Part shown: piece by piece, positions 32,012 through 41,095 of the stretch
Numbering within the stretch: position 1 is the stretch's first letter
Layout of the letters: every line of letters starts with the position of its first letter
Assembly (NCBI RefSeq): GCF_002101555.1
Contig: NZ_LQOL01000099.1
Coordinates: forward strand, 1 to 64,000
Reading direction: 5' to 3'
DNA: 64,000 bases
From: Mycolicibacterium canariasense
GTDB taxonomy: Bacteria > Actinomycetota > Actinomycetes > Mycobacteriales > Mycobacteriaceae
Notes under the pieces: generated by a model
Databases searched by the model: none
Seen by the model: only the letters and a program-made list of their open reading frames with translations
Told to the model about the DNA's origin: nothing
Program-made: the position numbers and the translations under genes

Positions 32012-32968
32012 GGGGCCGGCCAGGATCTCGCGCAGCATCCCCGGTTCGACATTCCCGCCGGAGAGCACCATCACGGTAGGACCGGGCGGTAGCGTGTGCC
32101 GCCGGTACGCGGCCAACGCCACCGCGCCGCTGGGCTCACTCACCAGATGCGCCTTGAACGCCAACTCCCGTACCGCAGAACGGATTTCCTCCTCGGAGAC
32201 GGTGAGGACATCGGTAAGCACCCGCTGCAGATGCGCAAACGTCAGCGCCGACGGTTCGGACCGCAGCCCGTCGGCGATGGTGCGGTTGCGTTCGGCGATC
32301 GGCATGGGCACCCGGTGCCCGGCGCGCAGCCCGGCGGCGGTGTCGGCGGCGAGTTCAGGCTCGACGCCGAAGATCTGGGCCTGCGGGCACAACGCCTTGA
32401 CGGCCGTGCCGATGCCGGACGCCAGCCCTCCCCCGCTGACCGGGATCAGCACATTGGCCACCTCGGGCATATCCTCGGCAATCTCCAGGCCGGCCGTGCC
32501 CTGCCCGGCGATGACATCGGGGTGGTCGAACGGCGGGACCAGCGTGGCACCGGTCTGCTCCACGAGCTCGGCGGCCACCGCTTCGCGCTGTCCGGCGCCG
32601 CACAACACCACCTTGGCTCCGTGCTCGCGAGTCTTGCGCACCTTGATGTCCGGCGTCTCCTGCGGCATGACGATGTGCGCGTCGATACCGAAGGTGGCTG
32701 CCGCGTAGGCGACCGCCTGGGCATGGTTTCCGCTGGAGTAGGCCACCACGCCGCGGGACCGAACCGCCGCGTCGATGCGGCCCACGGCGTTCAGCGCGCC
32801 GCGGACCTTGAAGGCGCCGATCACCTGCAGGCTCTCCGGTTTGATCCACAGCGGCCGAGCGGGATCCGACCAGTCGGTGGGCAGCAGCGGGGTGCGTACG
32901 ACGGCGCCACGCAGGCGATGCGCCGCCGCGCGGATGTCGTCGAGGGTGACAAGCGAAGCAGTGGTCAT
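31982..32968 (-). CDS. Threonine/serine dehydratase (PLP fold type II)
   Basis: A 328-residue PLP-dependent dehydratase. The PLP lysine is in VIGAFKVRGALNA, the phosphate-binding loop in the PVSGGGLASGIGT region, and the SSGNHAQAVAYAA motif is typical of catabolic threonine dehydratases and serine racemases. No ACT regulatory domain, so it is not the biosynthetic IlvA. Start ATG at 32968 (MTTASLVT); an ATG 18 bases upstream (MKAWAPM) is an alternative. It diverges from a thioesterase gene. Reaction: L-Thr to 2-oxobutanoate or L-Ser to pyruvate. Confidence 0.87.
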   Translation of the reverse strand: MTTASLVTLDDIRAAAHRLRGAVVRTPLLPTDWSDPARPLWIKPESLQVIGAFKVRGALNAVGRIDAAVRSRGVVAYSSGNHAQAVAYAAATFGIDAHIVMPQETPDIKVRKTREHGAKVVLCGAGQREAVAAELVEQTGATLVPPFDHPDVIAGQGTAGLEIAEDMPEVANVLIPVSGGGLASGIGTAVKALCPQAQIFGVEPELAADTAAGLRAGHRVPMPIAERNRTIADGLRSEPSALTFAHLQRVLTDVLTVSEEEIRSAVRELAFKAHLVSEPSGAVALAAYRRHTLPPGPTVMVLSGGNVEPGMLREILAGPSAGAEHQGH

Positions 32969-33016
32969 CGGCGCCCACGCTTTCATGGCGGCGCCTCGTC
33001 CGGCAAGGTGACTTCG

Positions 33017-33484
33017 GTGAGCGCACCCACCGACCAACCGTTCTCGTTCCCGATCGTGCCGCGCTACGCCGAGATCGACCAGCAGGGAGTGGTGTTCAAC
33101 GGCCACTACCTGACCTGGTTCGACGAGGCGTGCACCGCGTTCCTGGACCGGCTGACCGTGGACTATGCGGGACTGATCGCCCTCGGATTCGATTTCAAGG
33201 TCGTGCACAGCGACATCGACTACCTGGCGTCGGTGCGGTGGCGGGACGCCGTGCGCGTCGCGGTGGTCTGCGAGAACATCGGGACCAGCAGTTTCACCGT
33301 GGCCTTCACCGTGCTGCGCACCGGCGCCGGCCAGCCGGAGCAGGTGGCCGCCCGCGGACACAACACCTATGTCGTGGTGTCCACCGCCGACTGGGCCAAA
33401 CGTCCGATCCCAGAACCGTTTCGCGCCGCCCTGCGGGGCACCACAAGCGCCTCTTGTGTGCCGCCCGCCGGGCGCTCACAGTGA
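33017..33484 (+). CDS. Hotdog-fold acyl-CoA thioesterase (4HBT type)
   Basis: A 155-residue 4-hydroxybenzoyl-CoA thioesterase-like hotdog protein. The signature is YAEIDQQGVVFNGHYLTWFDEA, with the catalytic Asp in the first part. AAGGTG, which contains an earlier GTG codon at 33008, works as a ribosome site 6 bases before the GTG at 33017, so the later start is chosen. It hydrolyses a small or medium acyl-CoA; no partner genes define which. Five bases after its stop comes the DUF6188-like gene, so the two may form an operon. Confidence 0.82.
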   Translation: MSAPTDQPFSFPIVPRYAEIDQQGVVFNGHYLTWFDEACTAFLDRLTVDYAGLIALGFDFKVVHSDIDYLASVRWRDAVRVAVVCENIGTSSFTVAFTVLRTGAGQPEQVAARGHNTYVVVSTADWAKRPIPEPFRAALRGTTSASCVPPAGRSQ

Positions 33485-33488
33485 AAAG

Positions 33489-33905
33489 ATGACCGAACAA
33501 TGGATCAGGGGGCGCCTCCTGCAGCGGATCACCTTCCGCGACGGTCTGGTGCTCAACCTGGATGATTACAACGAACTCGTCATCTCCGCCCCGTTGGAGC
33601 TGACGGTGCCGCCGATCGCCGGCGAATCCGGCGAGGTGTTCACGATCGATCCGCTGGCGGTGCGCCGGGAACAGAAACCGCTGTTCGACTTCGCCGGGGC
33701 CACCTGCACACACGCCGACTGGGATGCGGACGGCAGCCTGCACCTGTGCTTCTCCAGCGGACAGCGTATCGATGTGCCCAGCGACGATCAGCACACGTCA
33801 TGGGAGCTGTACGGCAAGTACCACGGCTACGCGGCGTGCCTACCGCGCGGCCATGTCCGCGTGGTCCGCCACGACCTGCCGGAACCGGAGGCGGCCGGAG
33901 CCTGA
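33489..33905 (+). CDS. DUF6188-like protein
   Basis: A 138-residue protein with a beta-rich N-terminal region (QWIRGRLLQRITFRDGLVLNL) and the central DWDADGSLHLCFSSGQRIDVPSD. It ends WELYGKYHGYAACLPRG. The overall pattern fits a small family seen in mycobacteria and relatives and annotated DUF6188, assigned from memory. No signal peptide. The start ATG follows the thioesterase stop by 4 bases. Function unknown; a small-ligand or nucleic-acid-binding beta protein is possible. Confidence 0.6.
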   Translation: MTEQWIRGRLLQRITFRDGLVLNLDDYNELVISAPLELTVPPIAGESGEVFTIDPLAVRREQKPLFDFAGATCTHADWDADGSLHLCFSSGQRIDVPSDDQHTSWELYGKYHGYAACLPRGHVRVVRHDLPEPEAAGA

Positions 33906-33918
33906 CGGTCGGCCCCGC

Positions 33919-34338
33919 TCAGTTGACGCCGACGCCGAAGATGGGAATCCACAGCCCGAACAGCCAGATCCCCCACTGCCGGAACCCGTCATCCCACACC
34001 GGGTTCGCGTGGTAACCCCAGTAGTTGATCGACGGTGGCAGCGGGCCACCGGCCCACTGGAACGGGGGCGGCGGGCCCCAACCCCACGGCGGCGGGCCCT
34101 GGCGGTCGTCCCACCAGTCGTGGCGGTTGTTGGCCCACCACACCCCCTTGTCCCAGTGCTTGTCGAACCCGGGACCGCCGGGGCCAGGGCACCACGGCCG
34201 GCAGTCGTTACCCCGCCCGTGGCCGTTCCCGTGGCCGTTCCCCGGGTCTGCGGACGCCACCGCGCCACCGAGGGTTGCGCCACCGAACCCCAGACTGCTG
34301 ACGATCACGGCACCAGCCACGATCCTGGCCAGCTTCAT
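33919..34338 (-). CDS. Secreted Gly/Pro/Trp-rich protein, paralogue of the protein at 10341-10658
   Basis: 139 residues. The signal peptide (MKLARIVAGAVIVSSLGFGG, cleavage near AVASA-DP) is followed by a His/Gly repeat (NGHGNGHGRGND), Trp-rich patches and a C-terminus NPVWDDGFRQWGIWLFGLWIP. This ending shares PVWDDxxxxWGxWxxGxWIP with the other secreted protein in the window, at 10341. Function unknown; the Trp/aromatic repeats suggest surface association. The 173-base gap downstream (34339-34511) shows only weak inverted repeats. Confidence 0.75.
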   Translation of the reverse strand: MKLARIVAGAVIVSSLGFGGATLGGAVASADPGNGHGNGHGRGNDCRPWCPGPGGPGFDKHWDKGVWWANNRHDWWDDRQGPPPWGWGPPPPFQWAGGPLPPSINYWGYHANPVWDDGFRQWGIWLFGLWIPIFGVGVN

Positions 34339-34511
34339 CGTCTTCTCCCCACCATGTTGCGTGCGTTCTCTTCAGGAAGAACGAAGCGACAGGCAGCACG
34401 AAGGCGGACCAGATATCGGTACCTCAGAACTGCCGGTCGGCCGCCACTCCTACCTGACGTATCGACGGTCACACCGGCGGCGTTACCGGAGGATCCGCCC
34501 GAGCCAGGCCA

Positions 34512-34928
34512 TCACAACGTGACGGTGACCGGCCCCACCGTGTGGCACACCGACACGGGTGGACTGCCTGCCACGGCGCACCCGCGTCCGCTGGCGACGT
34601 AGCTCGCCCCCGGCCGGTACGGCGCGAAGAACACCTGCGCGGTGGTCGGGCCCTCCTTCGACACACACAGCGGGGCGGCACCGGCACCCTGGATCTCCAG
34701 ACAGGCCACCTGCAGCATCGAATTGGACCGGTTGCACGCCGCGGTCGTCACGGTGGTGGTCACCATCGGAGTTCCCGACACCTGCGTCACCACCGGCGTC
34801 GACAGCGTGTAGGCGCAGCCGGGTTCATCGGGTGCGGCGGTGGCCGCACCGGCGCCGGCCAGGCCGGCGCCCACCAACAGCGGCAATACCACGGCAACGC
34901 CACGTCTCATAGTCGGATGGTAGTTCAC
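34512..34928 (-). CDS. Secreted Cys-rich protein of unknown function
   Basis: 138 residues using the GTG at 34928, or 132 from an ATG at 34910. The signal peptide is residues 7-30 (RRGVAVVLPLLVGAGLAGA, cleavage after TAA-PD). The mature part has six Cys, suggesting disulfides, and Val/Thr-rich strands. The GTG overlaps the stop of the upstream DUF1275 gene by 4 bases, which favours the longer start by coupling. Function unknown. Confidence 0.65.
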   Translation of the reverse strand: MNYHPTMRRGVAVVLPLLVGAGLAGAGAATAAPDEPGCAYTLSTPVVTQVSGTPMVTTTVTTAACNRSNSMLQVACLEIQGAGAAPLCVSKEGPTTAQVFFAPYRPGASYVASGRGCAVAGSPPVSVCHTVGPVTVTL

Positions 34929-35614
34929 GGCCCCGCGCCGGGATCGACGATGAACAGCACCAGCGTGACGGCGAGAATGCCGGCGGCCACCCAGATGGCG
35001 TGCACATCCCAGGCCCGGCTCAGCACCGCTCCCAGGACCGCGCCGGCCGCGAAGGCGCCGATGAGGGCGGCGTACACACCCCAGGCGCGCAGGGCGCCGG
35101 GCTTGCGGTCCACCACACCGTCGTAGCCGGCCTCGACGAAGCGCATCAGGTTGCCGGTGGTGGCCACCGGCAGATACGCCAGATCACCGATGTTGCGGAA
35201 CAACCCGATCTGCACCGCCGCAAGGAACGAGATCGGCACTGTGACGTAACTGTGCGGGACCGAGGACGGCACGAAACCGATCACCACCAGCGCGATCACC
35301 TGGATGCCCATGGTCCAGCGCAGCGGGTGGCGCAGGTGGCGTTCGACCCGGCCGGATTTGATGTGCGAGGCCACCGAGACACCGGCGATGAATGCCAGGA
35401 TCGGCCACACGTGGGCCATGGCCGCGGCGACCTGGCGCTGGGAGATCTCCAGCGCGAAGAAGATGACGTTGCCGGTCTGCACATTGGCGAACACGTGGCC
35501 GCGGGCGTAGTAGGTGTGCGCGTCCAGGAATCCGTTGGTGACGGTGAGCAGCAACGCGAACCACAGGGTGCGGGTGCGCGCGGTGTCGTCGACCCCGCCG
35601 GCCGCTGCGAACAT
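34925..35614 (-). CDS. DUF1275 (YoaK-type) membrane protein
   Basis: A 229-residue multi-pass protein with about six membrane helices, of the DUF1275/YoaK family. LTVTNGFLDAHTYYARGHVFANVQTGNV is the diagnostic N-terminal block. The role is unknown; a transporter-like function is often proposed. It lies 9 bases after the glycosyltransferase gene and is coupled to the secreted protein gene downstream, so the three form one operon. Confidence 0.85.
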   Translation of the reverse strand: MFAAAGGVDDTARTRTLWFALLLTVTNGFLDAHTYYARGHVFANVQTGNVIFFALEISQRQVAAAMAHVWPILAFIAGVSVASHIKSGRVERHLRHPLRWTMGIQVIALVVIGFVPSSVPHSYVTVPISFLAAVQIGLFRNIGDLAYLPVATTGNLMRFVEAGYDGVVDRKPGALRAWGVYAALIGAFAAGAVLGAVLSRAWDVHAIWVAAGILAVTLVLFIVDPGAGP

Positions 35615-35623
35615 GCCGTCAAA

Positions 35624-36736
35624 CTACCCGGCCGCCGCTCCCAGCGCGTCGAGCATGCCCGCCGCCGACCGCGGCCAGGTGAACTGTTCGGCGCGGCGCC
35701 GGGCACTGTGCCGGCGCAGCGATTCCGGCCGGCGGATGACGCCGGCGACCGCGTCGGCGATGGCGTGCGGATCGTTGTCGGCCGTGGCACCGCTGTCCTC
35801 GGTGAGGATCTCGGCCAGTGCCGAGGTGCGCGAAACCACCGCCGGTGTCCCACAAGCCAACGCCTCCAGCGCGGCCAGGCCGAAGGTCTCGTGCGGCCCG
35901 GGCGCCAAAGCGATATCGGCCGATGCCAGGATGGCGGCCACCGAGTCGCGGCACCCGATGTACCCGGTGAAGTCGACCGGCAGCCCGGCGGCCTGGCGTT
36001 CCAGCCTGGCCCGCATGGGGCCCTCCCCGACCACCACCAAGCGGGCGTCCAAACCCGAATCACGGAGGGCGGCAACGGTGTCGATGCTGCGGTGGGCGTG
36101 CTTCTCCACCGACAGCCGGCCGCAGTGCACCAACAAGGTCTGCTCCGGCGCCGCCCACCGGCCCCGCACCTGGGCGCTGCGCCGGCTCGGGTGGAACTGC
36201 TCCAGGTCGACCCCGAGCGGAACGGTCTGCACGTTGCGGGCACCGATCCGGTCGAACTCTGCCCGCGCGAACGCGGTGGTGCACACCACCGCGTCGTAGT
36301 TCGATGCGGTGCGGCGATTGGCGAAGTCGGCCACCTCACGCGCCATCCGGAGCGGAAGAACCTGCCCGACAAGGCGATCCAGCCGCTCATGCGAGATCAT
36401 CACCGTCGCCGCCCCGTGCCTGCGGCCCCACTGGCCGAGGGAACGCAGGGTGAGCCGGTCGGACACCTCCAGTGCGTCCGGCTGCAGCCGTTCCAACAGT
36501 TCGGTCACCGGGCCGGGCAGCACCGCTCGGTATCCGCCGGTACCCGGGATGAGCGCGGCGGGCAACTCCAACCGCACCACCCCCGACGGCAACACCTGAC
36601 GAGTCCGGTGCCGACCGGGAACCACCAGGAACACCTCGTGACCGGCCGCGCAGTACTCCGCACCGAGCCGGTCCACCGCGGTCCGCAGGCCACCCGACCG
36701 TGGACCGTAGAAGTTCGCGACCTGGACAACGCGCAT
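35624..36736 (-). CDS. Glycosyltransferase family 4 protein
   Basis: A 370-residue GT-B glycosyltransferase. The N-terminal domain starts VVQVANFYGPRSGGLRTAV with the nucleotide-sugar-transferase Gly-rich loop; the C-terminal domain has the phosphate-binding HCGRLSVEKH and the E-x7-E motif in HETFGLAALEAL, giving a retaining enzyme. Mycobacterial relatives transfer mannose or glucose onto lipids, phosphoinositides or glucans; which one applies is not decided. ATG start; operon with the DUF1275 and secreted protein genes. Confidence 0.85.
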   Translation of the reverse strand: MRVVQVANFYGPRSGGLRTAVDRLGAEYCAAGHEVFLVVPGRHRTRQVLPSGVVRLELPAALIPGTGGYRAVLPGPVTELLERLQPDALEVSDRLTLRSLGQWGRRHGAATVMISHERLDRLVGQVLPLRMAREVADFANRRTASNYDAVVCTTAFARAEFDRIGARNVQTVPLGVDLEQFHPSRRSAQVRGRWAAPEQTLLVHCGRLSVEKHAHRSIDTVAALRDSGLDARLVVVGEGPMRARLERQAAGLPVDFTGYIGCRDSVAAILASADIALAPGPHETFGLAALEALACGTPAVVSRTSALAEILTEDSGATADNDPHAIADAVAGVIRRPESLRRHSARRRAEQFTWPRSAAGMLDALGAAAG

Positions 36737-36816
36737 GTGACCATCAGATCGGCAGCCCGTGTGCTGACGAACACCAACGGTCGACGCGTCCCTGAACGGA
36801 CCGTGAACTCACACGC

Positions 36817-37752
36817 TCAGGACAGGTACTTGGCGAACCAGTCCTGCACCCGCTGCCACGCGTCGGCGGCGGCCGCCGCGTGGTAACGCTCACCGGTGTC
36901 GTTGAAGAACGCGTGGTTGGCGTCGGGTTCGGTGACCAGCTCGTGCACCATGCCCGCCTTCTCCAGCGCGGCCTTGGCGACCGGCTCGGTGGCGTTCACC
37001 CGATCGTCGAGTGCACCGTAGAAGCCAAGCACCGCAACGTTTTTCGAACCAGAGAAATCTGCATTCTCCGGGGTGGGGCCGTAGAACGGCACCGCCGCGG
37101 CCAGCCGCGGTTCACCGGCGGCCAGCAGCTGCCAGACCAGGCCGCCGCCCATGCAGAAGCCCACCGCTGCCAGTTTCTGCTCCGGTGCCAGCCGGGCCAG
37201 TTCGTCGACACCCGATTTCAGGTTGGCCACCAGGTCGGCAGCGGGGATCTTGCCCAGCGCCGCGGTGGCCGCGGCGGGATCGCTGAAACTGCCGGTCCCG
37301 CCTTGCGGCGAGAGCAGATCGATCGCCAGCGCCGAGTAACCGCTGCCGGCGAACCGGCCGGCGACCGAGCGGACCCAGTCGTTGAGCCCCTTGTTCTCGT
37401 GCACGATCAGCACGGCGCCCTTCGGGGCGGTCGCCTCGCCCGAACTGCTCCTCGCGTCCGCAGGACTCCACGCCCCTTCGAGCTCCCCCTGCGGCCCCGC
37501 CCAGTTCACCGGCGCGGTGGGCAGGGTGTGCTCCGAACCCGGTGGCGGGGCGACCGCTGCGGCCGACCCGGACGAAGCGGCAGTCGTGCTCGACACCGGC
37601 GAAGCGGCCTTCTTGTCACTGCACGCGGCGATGAGGGCGGAGGCCGCGCCGGCACCGAACCCGAGCAGGGCCAGGCGGCGCAGCGCCTCGCGGCGGGACA
37701 GCAACCCGTCGACGTGGTCGGTGGCGATCTCTTCGGCGATGTACCGCTGCAT
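36817..37752 (-). CDS. Dienelactone hydrolase family Tat lipoprotein
   Basis: A 311-residue lipoprotein. The twin-arginine motif SRREALRRLALLGFG (Arg20-Arg21) with the lipobox LIAAC (Cys44) marks a Tat-exported, lipid-anchored protein. The catalytic domain has the dienelactone hydrolase features: nucleophile Cys in GFCMGGG, Asp in GALDDRV and His in DANHAFF. Export of such a hydrolase is unusual; the substrate may be an ester or lactone of the envelope. The start ATG at 37752 is convincing; the divergent SDR gene begins 77 bases away. Confidence 0.82.
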   Translation of the reverse strand: MQRYIAEEIATDHVDGLLSRREALRRLALLGFGAGAASALIAACSDKKAASPVSSTTAASSGSAAAVAPPPGSEHTLPTAPVNWAGPQGELEGAWSPADARSSSGEATAPKGAVLIVHENKGLNDWVRSVAGRFAGSGYSALAIDLLSPQGGTGSFSDPAAATAALGKIPAADLVANLKSGVDELARLAPEQKLAAVGFCMGGGLVWQLLAAGEPRLAAAVPFYGPTPENADFSGSKNVAVLGFYGALDDRVNATEPVAKAALEKAGMVHELVTEPDANHAFFNDTGERYHAAAAADAWQRVQDWFAKYLS

Positions 37753-37829
37753 GGGAGTCACCTTCGCGAGTATGCCCCCGGATCGATGAAAGCTCCCTGC
37801 AGTATTTCTGGACGCGCGATACTCAGACG

Positions 37830-38738
37830 ATGACCGCTGGGTCGTTGCGTGGCCGGATTGCGGTCGTCGCGGGTGCGACCCGTGGCGCCGGCCGGGGCAT
37901 CGCGGCCGGGCTCGGCGAGGCGGGTGCCACCGTGATCTGCACCGGCCGCAGCAGCGTGACCGGTAACGAAGATTCCGACTACGACCGCCCCGAGACCATC
38001 GAAGAGACCGCCGATCTGGTGAGCAGCCTGGGCGGAACGGGTGTGGCCGTTCGGGTGGACCATCTCGACGCAGCCCAGGTGCGACGGCTGGCACGGCGCA
38101 TCGATGACGAGTTCGGGACCATCGACATCCTGGTCAACGACATCTGGGGCGCCGAGGTGCTCAAGGGGCCACCGTCGTCGTGGGGCCGGCCGATGTGGGA
38201 TCACGACCTGGACGACGGCTTGCGCATCCTGCGCTTGGGTATCGACACCCATCTGATCACCTCGCACTGCCTGCTTCCGCTTCTGGTGCGACGCCCCGGT
38301 GGGCTCGTGGTCGAAATAACAGACGGCACAGCCGAATACAACGCAGCCAATTATCGGCTCTCGGTGTTCTACGACCTGGCGAAGGTGGCGGTGAACCGGC
38401 TCGCCTTCAGCATGGGCCACGAGCTGAAGACCGCGGGCGCCACCGCGGTGGCCGTCACCCCGGGGTGGCTGCGTTCGGAGATGATGCTCGATGCCTACGG
38501 CGTCTGCGAGGCCGACTGGCACCACGCGCTGGATATCGACCGCGACGACGGCTATCCGTGTGCCCCGCCGGGCTTCGCCCAGTCCGAGTCGCCCCGCTAC
38601 GTGGGACGCGGGGTCGCCGCGGTCGCTGCGGATCCCGACCGGCAGCGGTGGAACCAGCGGTCGGTGACCTCGGCCGCGTTGGCAGCCGACTACGGCTTCA
38701 CCGATATCGACGGGCGCCGGCCCGACGGCTGGGTGTAG
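37830..38738 (+). CDS. SDR family oxidoreductase
   Basis: A 302-residue short-chain dehydrogenase. GATRGAGRGIA is the cofactor-binding motif, VNDIWG replaces the usual NNAG, and Tyr-x3-Lys is in FYDLAKVAV. The unusual NDIWG and the long C-terminal part with DWHHALDIDRDDGYP suggest an atypical subfamily, often annotated only as SDR or methyltransferase-associated. Divergent from the lipoprotein gene. Substrate unknown. Confidence 0.83.
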   Translation: MTAGSLRGRIAVVAGATRGAGRGIAAGLGEAGATVICTGRSSVTGNEDSDYDRPETIEETADLVSSLGGTGVAVRVDHLDAAQVRRLARRIDDEFGTIDILVNDIWGAEVLKGPPSSWGRPMWDHDLDDGLRILRLGIDTHLITSHCLLPLLVRRPGGLVVEITDGTAEYNAANYRLSVFYDLAKVAVNRLAFSMGHELKTAGATAVAVTPGWLRSEMMLDAYGVCEADWHHALDIDRDDGYPCAPPGFAQSESPRYVGRGVAAVAADPDRQRWNQRSVTSAALAADYGFTDIDGRRPDGWV

Positions 38739-38804
38739 ACAACTTCTCAAATCTGTTCACGATTTTCGTTGACACCCGTCCGGCCGCGCTGTTCTGATGA
38801 CGGG

Positions 38805-40625
38805 GTGAGCGCGAACGTGACCCACAGCACTTTCGACACGGTCATCCGGCGCGGACGCTGGTTCGACGGCACCGGGGCACCATCGGCGGTGCGCGACCTG
38901 GGTATCCGTGCCGGTCACGTCGTGGCCATCAGCGCCGGCGAATTGGACGCCGCCGGATGCCCGCAGGTGATCGACGCCGCCGGAAAATGGGTGCTGCCCG
39001 GCATGCTGGACATCCACACCCACTACGACGTCGAGATCCTCGGCGGTCCCGCGCTCGCCGAGTCACTGCGCCACGGCGTGACGACCGTGCTGCTCGGTTC
39101 CTGTTCGCTGTCGACGGTGCACGTCGGCGGTGACGATGCCGGTGACCTGTTCGGCCGGGTCGAGGCCATCCCGCGTGAACACGTCATCGCCGCGGTCGAC
39201 CGCCACAAGAGCTGGGACAGCGCCGACGGCTACGTCGACGCGCTGGAAAGCTTGCCGCTGGGCCCGAACGTGGCCGCCTTCATCGGCCACTCCGACATCC
39301 GCACGGCGGTCATGGGTCTGGACCGGGCCACCCGCGCTTCGCAGCGCCCGACCCGCCGCGAGCAGGCCGAGATGGAACGCATGTTGGCCGAGGCGCTGGA
39401 CGCCGGCTTTGTCGGATTGTCCTCGCAGCAACTACTTTTCGACAAGATCGACGGCGAGGTGTGCCGGTCGCGCACGCTGCCCTCCACCTATGCCAAACCG
39501 CGTGAACTGCGCAGGCTCAAGGCCCAGCTGCGCCGCACCGGCCGGGTGCTGCAGTCCGGTCCGGACATCGCCAACCCATTGAACCTGCTGTCGCAGCTGG
39601 CGCAGTCACTCGGCGTGTTCCGCAACCCACTCAAGACCAGCCTGCTCTCGGCCGCCGACGTGAAGTCCAATCCGTACGCGGTGAAGATCCTGGGCCCGCT
39701 GGCCCGGTTGGTGAACGCGCTCGGCGGCAACTTCCGCTGGCAGCATCTGCCGGTGCCGTTCGAGGTGTACGCCGACGGCATCGACCTGGTGGTGTTCGAG
39801 GAATTCGGTACCGGCGCCGCGGCCCTGCACCTGCGCGACGAGGTCGAACGCAACGAGCTGCTGCGAGACCCGCGCTACCGCGAGCAGTTCCGCAAGGACT
39901 ACGAGAACAAGTTCGGGGTGCGGGTGTGGCAGCGTGACTTCTTCGACGCCGATATCGTCGACTGCCCGGACACCTCGGTGATCGGCCGGTCGTTCGGCCA
40001 GGTGGCCCTCGAGCGCGGTATCCATCCCGTCGACGCGTTCCTGGACCTGGTATGCGAGCACGGCCGGGCCCTGCGTTGGCGCACCACCATCTCCAATCAC
40101 CGCCCCGCCGTGCTGAAGAAGCTGGCCCGCGAACCCGGAATCCAGATGGGCTTCTCCGACGCCGGTGCACACCTGCGCAATATGGCGTTCTACAACATGG
40201 GCCTGCGGCTGCTGCGGCACGTGCACGACGCCGAGAAGGCGGGCCGTCCGTTCATGACAGTCGAACACGCCGTGCACCGGCTCACCGGTGAGCTGGCCGA
40301 CTGGTACCGCCTCGATGCCGGCCACCTGCGTATCGGGGACCGCGCCGACGTGGTGATCGTCGACCCGGCCCGGCTCGATGCCACGTTGGAGGCCTACGCC
40401 GAAGAGCCCGTCGACCAGTACGGCGGATTGTCGCGGATGGTCAACCGCAACGACGACGCCGTGCGCGCCGTGCTGGTCGGCGGGCGGCTGGTGTTCACCG
40501 CGGGCACCCCGACCGAGCTGGTCGGCCGGCGGCGCACCGGCCGCTTCCTGCGTGCCGCGCACCGGGCGCCCGCGCTGCCCACCGACCGCGACGAAGCAAG
40601 AGGTGAATTGTCCAGTGTCAGCTGA
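38805..40625 (+). CDS. N-acyl-D-amino-acid deacylase-like amidohydrolase
   Basis: A 606-residue metal-dependent amidohydrolase. The metal-binding HTHYD motif lies in MLDIHTHYDVEI; the C-terminal ISNHRP, SDAGAHLRNM and GDRADVVIVDPARLD blocks fit the N-acyl-D-amino-acid deacylase or D-aminoacylase group. GTG start at 38805 (VSANVTH). Its end overlaps the next gene by 11 bases, so the LEH-like protein is co-transcribed. Substrate unknown; D-amino acyl compounds or cyclic amides are possible. Confidence 0.8.
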   Translation: MSANVTHSTFDTVIRRGRWFDGTGAPSAVRDLGIRAGHVVAISAGELDAAGCPQVIDAAGKWVLPGMLDIHTHYDVEILGGPALAESLRHGVTTVLLGSCSLSTVHVGGDDAGDLFGRVEAIPREHVIAAVDRHKSWDSADGYVDALESLPLGPNVAAFIGHSDIRTAVMGLDRATRASQRPTRREQAEMERMLAEALDAGFVGLSSQQLLFDKIDGEVCRSRTLPSTYAKPRELRRLKAQLRRTGRVLQSGPDIANPLNLLSQLAQSLGVFRNPLKTSLLSAADVKSNPYAVKILGPLARLVNALGGNFRWQHLPVPFEVYADGIDLVVFEEFGTGAAALHLRDEVERNELLRDPRYREQFRKDYENKFGVRVWQRDFFDADIVDCPDTSVIGRSFGQVALERGIHPVDAFLDLVCEHGRALRWRTTISNHRPAVLKKLAREPGIQMGFSDAGAHLRNMAFYNMGLRLLRHVHDAEKAGRPFMTVEHAVHRLTGELADWYRLDAGHLRIGDRADVVIVDPARLDATLEAYAEEPVDQYGGLSRMVNRNDDAVRAVLVGGRLVFTAGTPTELVGRRRTGRFLRAAHRAPALPTDRDEARGELSSVS

Positions 40626-41058
40626 AGATACGGTCCGGCGGATGTGGAAGGCGCTGTCCGACCGGAACTGGGAGGCGGTCAAGGCCGAGCTGGCCGACGA
40701 CTGTATCTACGCCGACATGCCGGTCGGACCGGCAGTATCCGCGCGCGGACCGGAGGACATCGTCAAACGGCTCAAGATCGGGCTGGAACCGCTGGCCTCC
40801 TACGTCAACCACGACGGAACGCTGGTCGCCGACGGGGACACCGTCATGTACGAGCATTCCGAGACGTGGCAGTGGCGCTCCGGGGAGACGGCGGTACTGC
40901 GCTTCGTGAGCGTGCACGAGGTCCGCAACGACCGGATCGCGCTGTGGAAGGACTACTGGGACATGGGAGCCTTGGTGAACTTCGCGCCGTCGACGTGGAT
41001 GGACGAACTGGCCCGCTCCGACATGTCCTGGATCTACGACGCCACCGGGCAGATCTGA
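40615..41058 (+). CDS. Limonene-1,2-epoxide hydrolase-like (SnoaL-fold) protein
   Basis: A 147-residue cystatin-like alpha+beta barrel protein. The ending VHEVRNDRIALWKDYWDMGAL matches the epoxide hydrolase LEH block containing the catalytic Asp, and WSxE and other polar residues line a small pocket. GTG start with AAGAGGTG ribosome site; the start lies inside the preceding gene's final codons. A role as an epoxide hydrolase or a steroid isomerase-like enzyme is inferred from the fold. Confidence 0.7.
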   Translation: MSAEDTVRRMWKALSDRNWEAVKAELADDCIYADMPVGPAVSARGPEDIVKRLKIGLEPLASYVNHDGTLVADGDTVMYEHSETWQWRSGETAVLRFVSVHEVRNDRIALWKDYWDMGALVNFAPSTWMDELARSDMSWIYDATGQI

Positions 41059-41095
41059 GACTGAACCGAGAGGTTTCTGGGTACGTGCTACCTGC

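Noticed and set aside
35000..36886. A 628-codon open frame on the plus strand across the DUF1275 and glycosyltransferase genes.
   Set aside because: Its translation is rich in Arg, His, Gly and Gln as expected for a shadow frame, and the minus strand carries two recognisable families.
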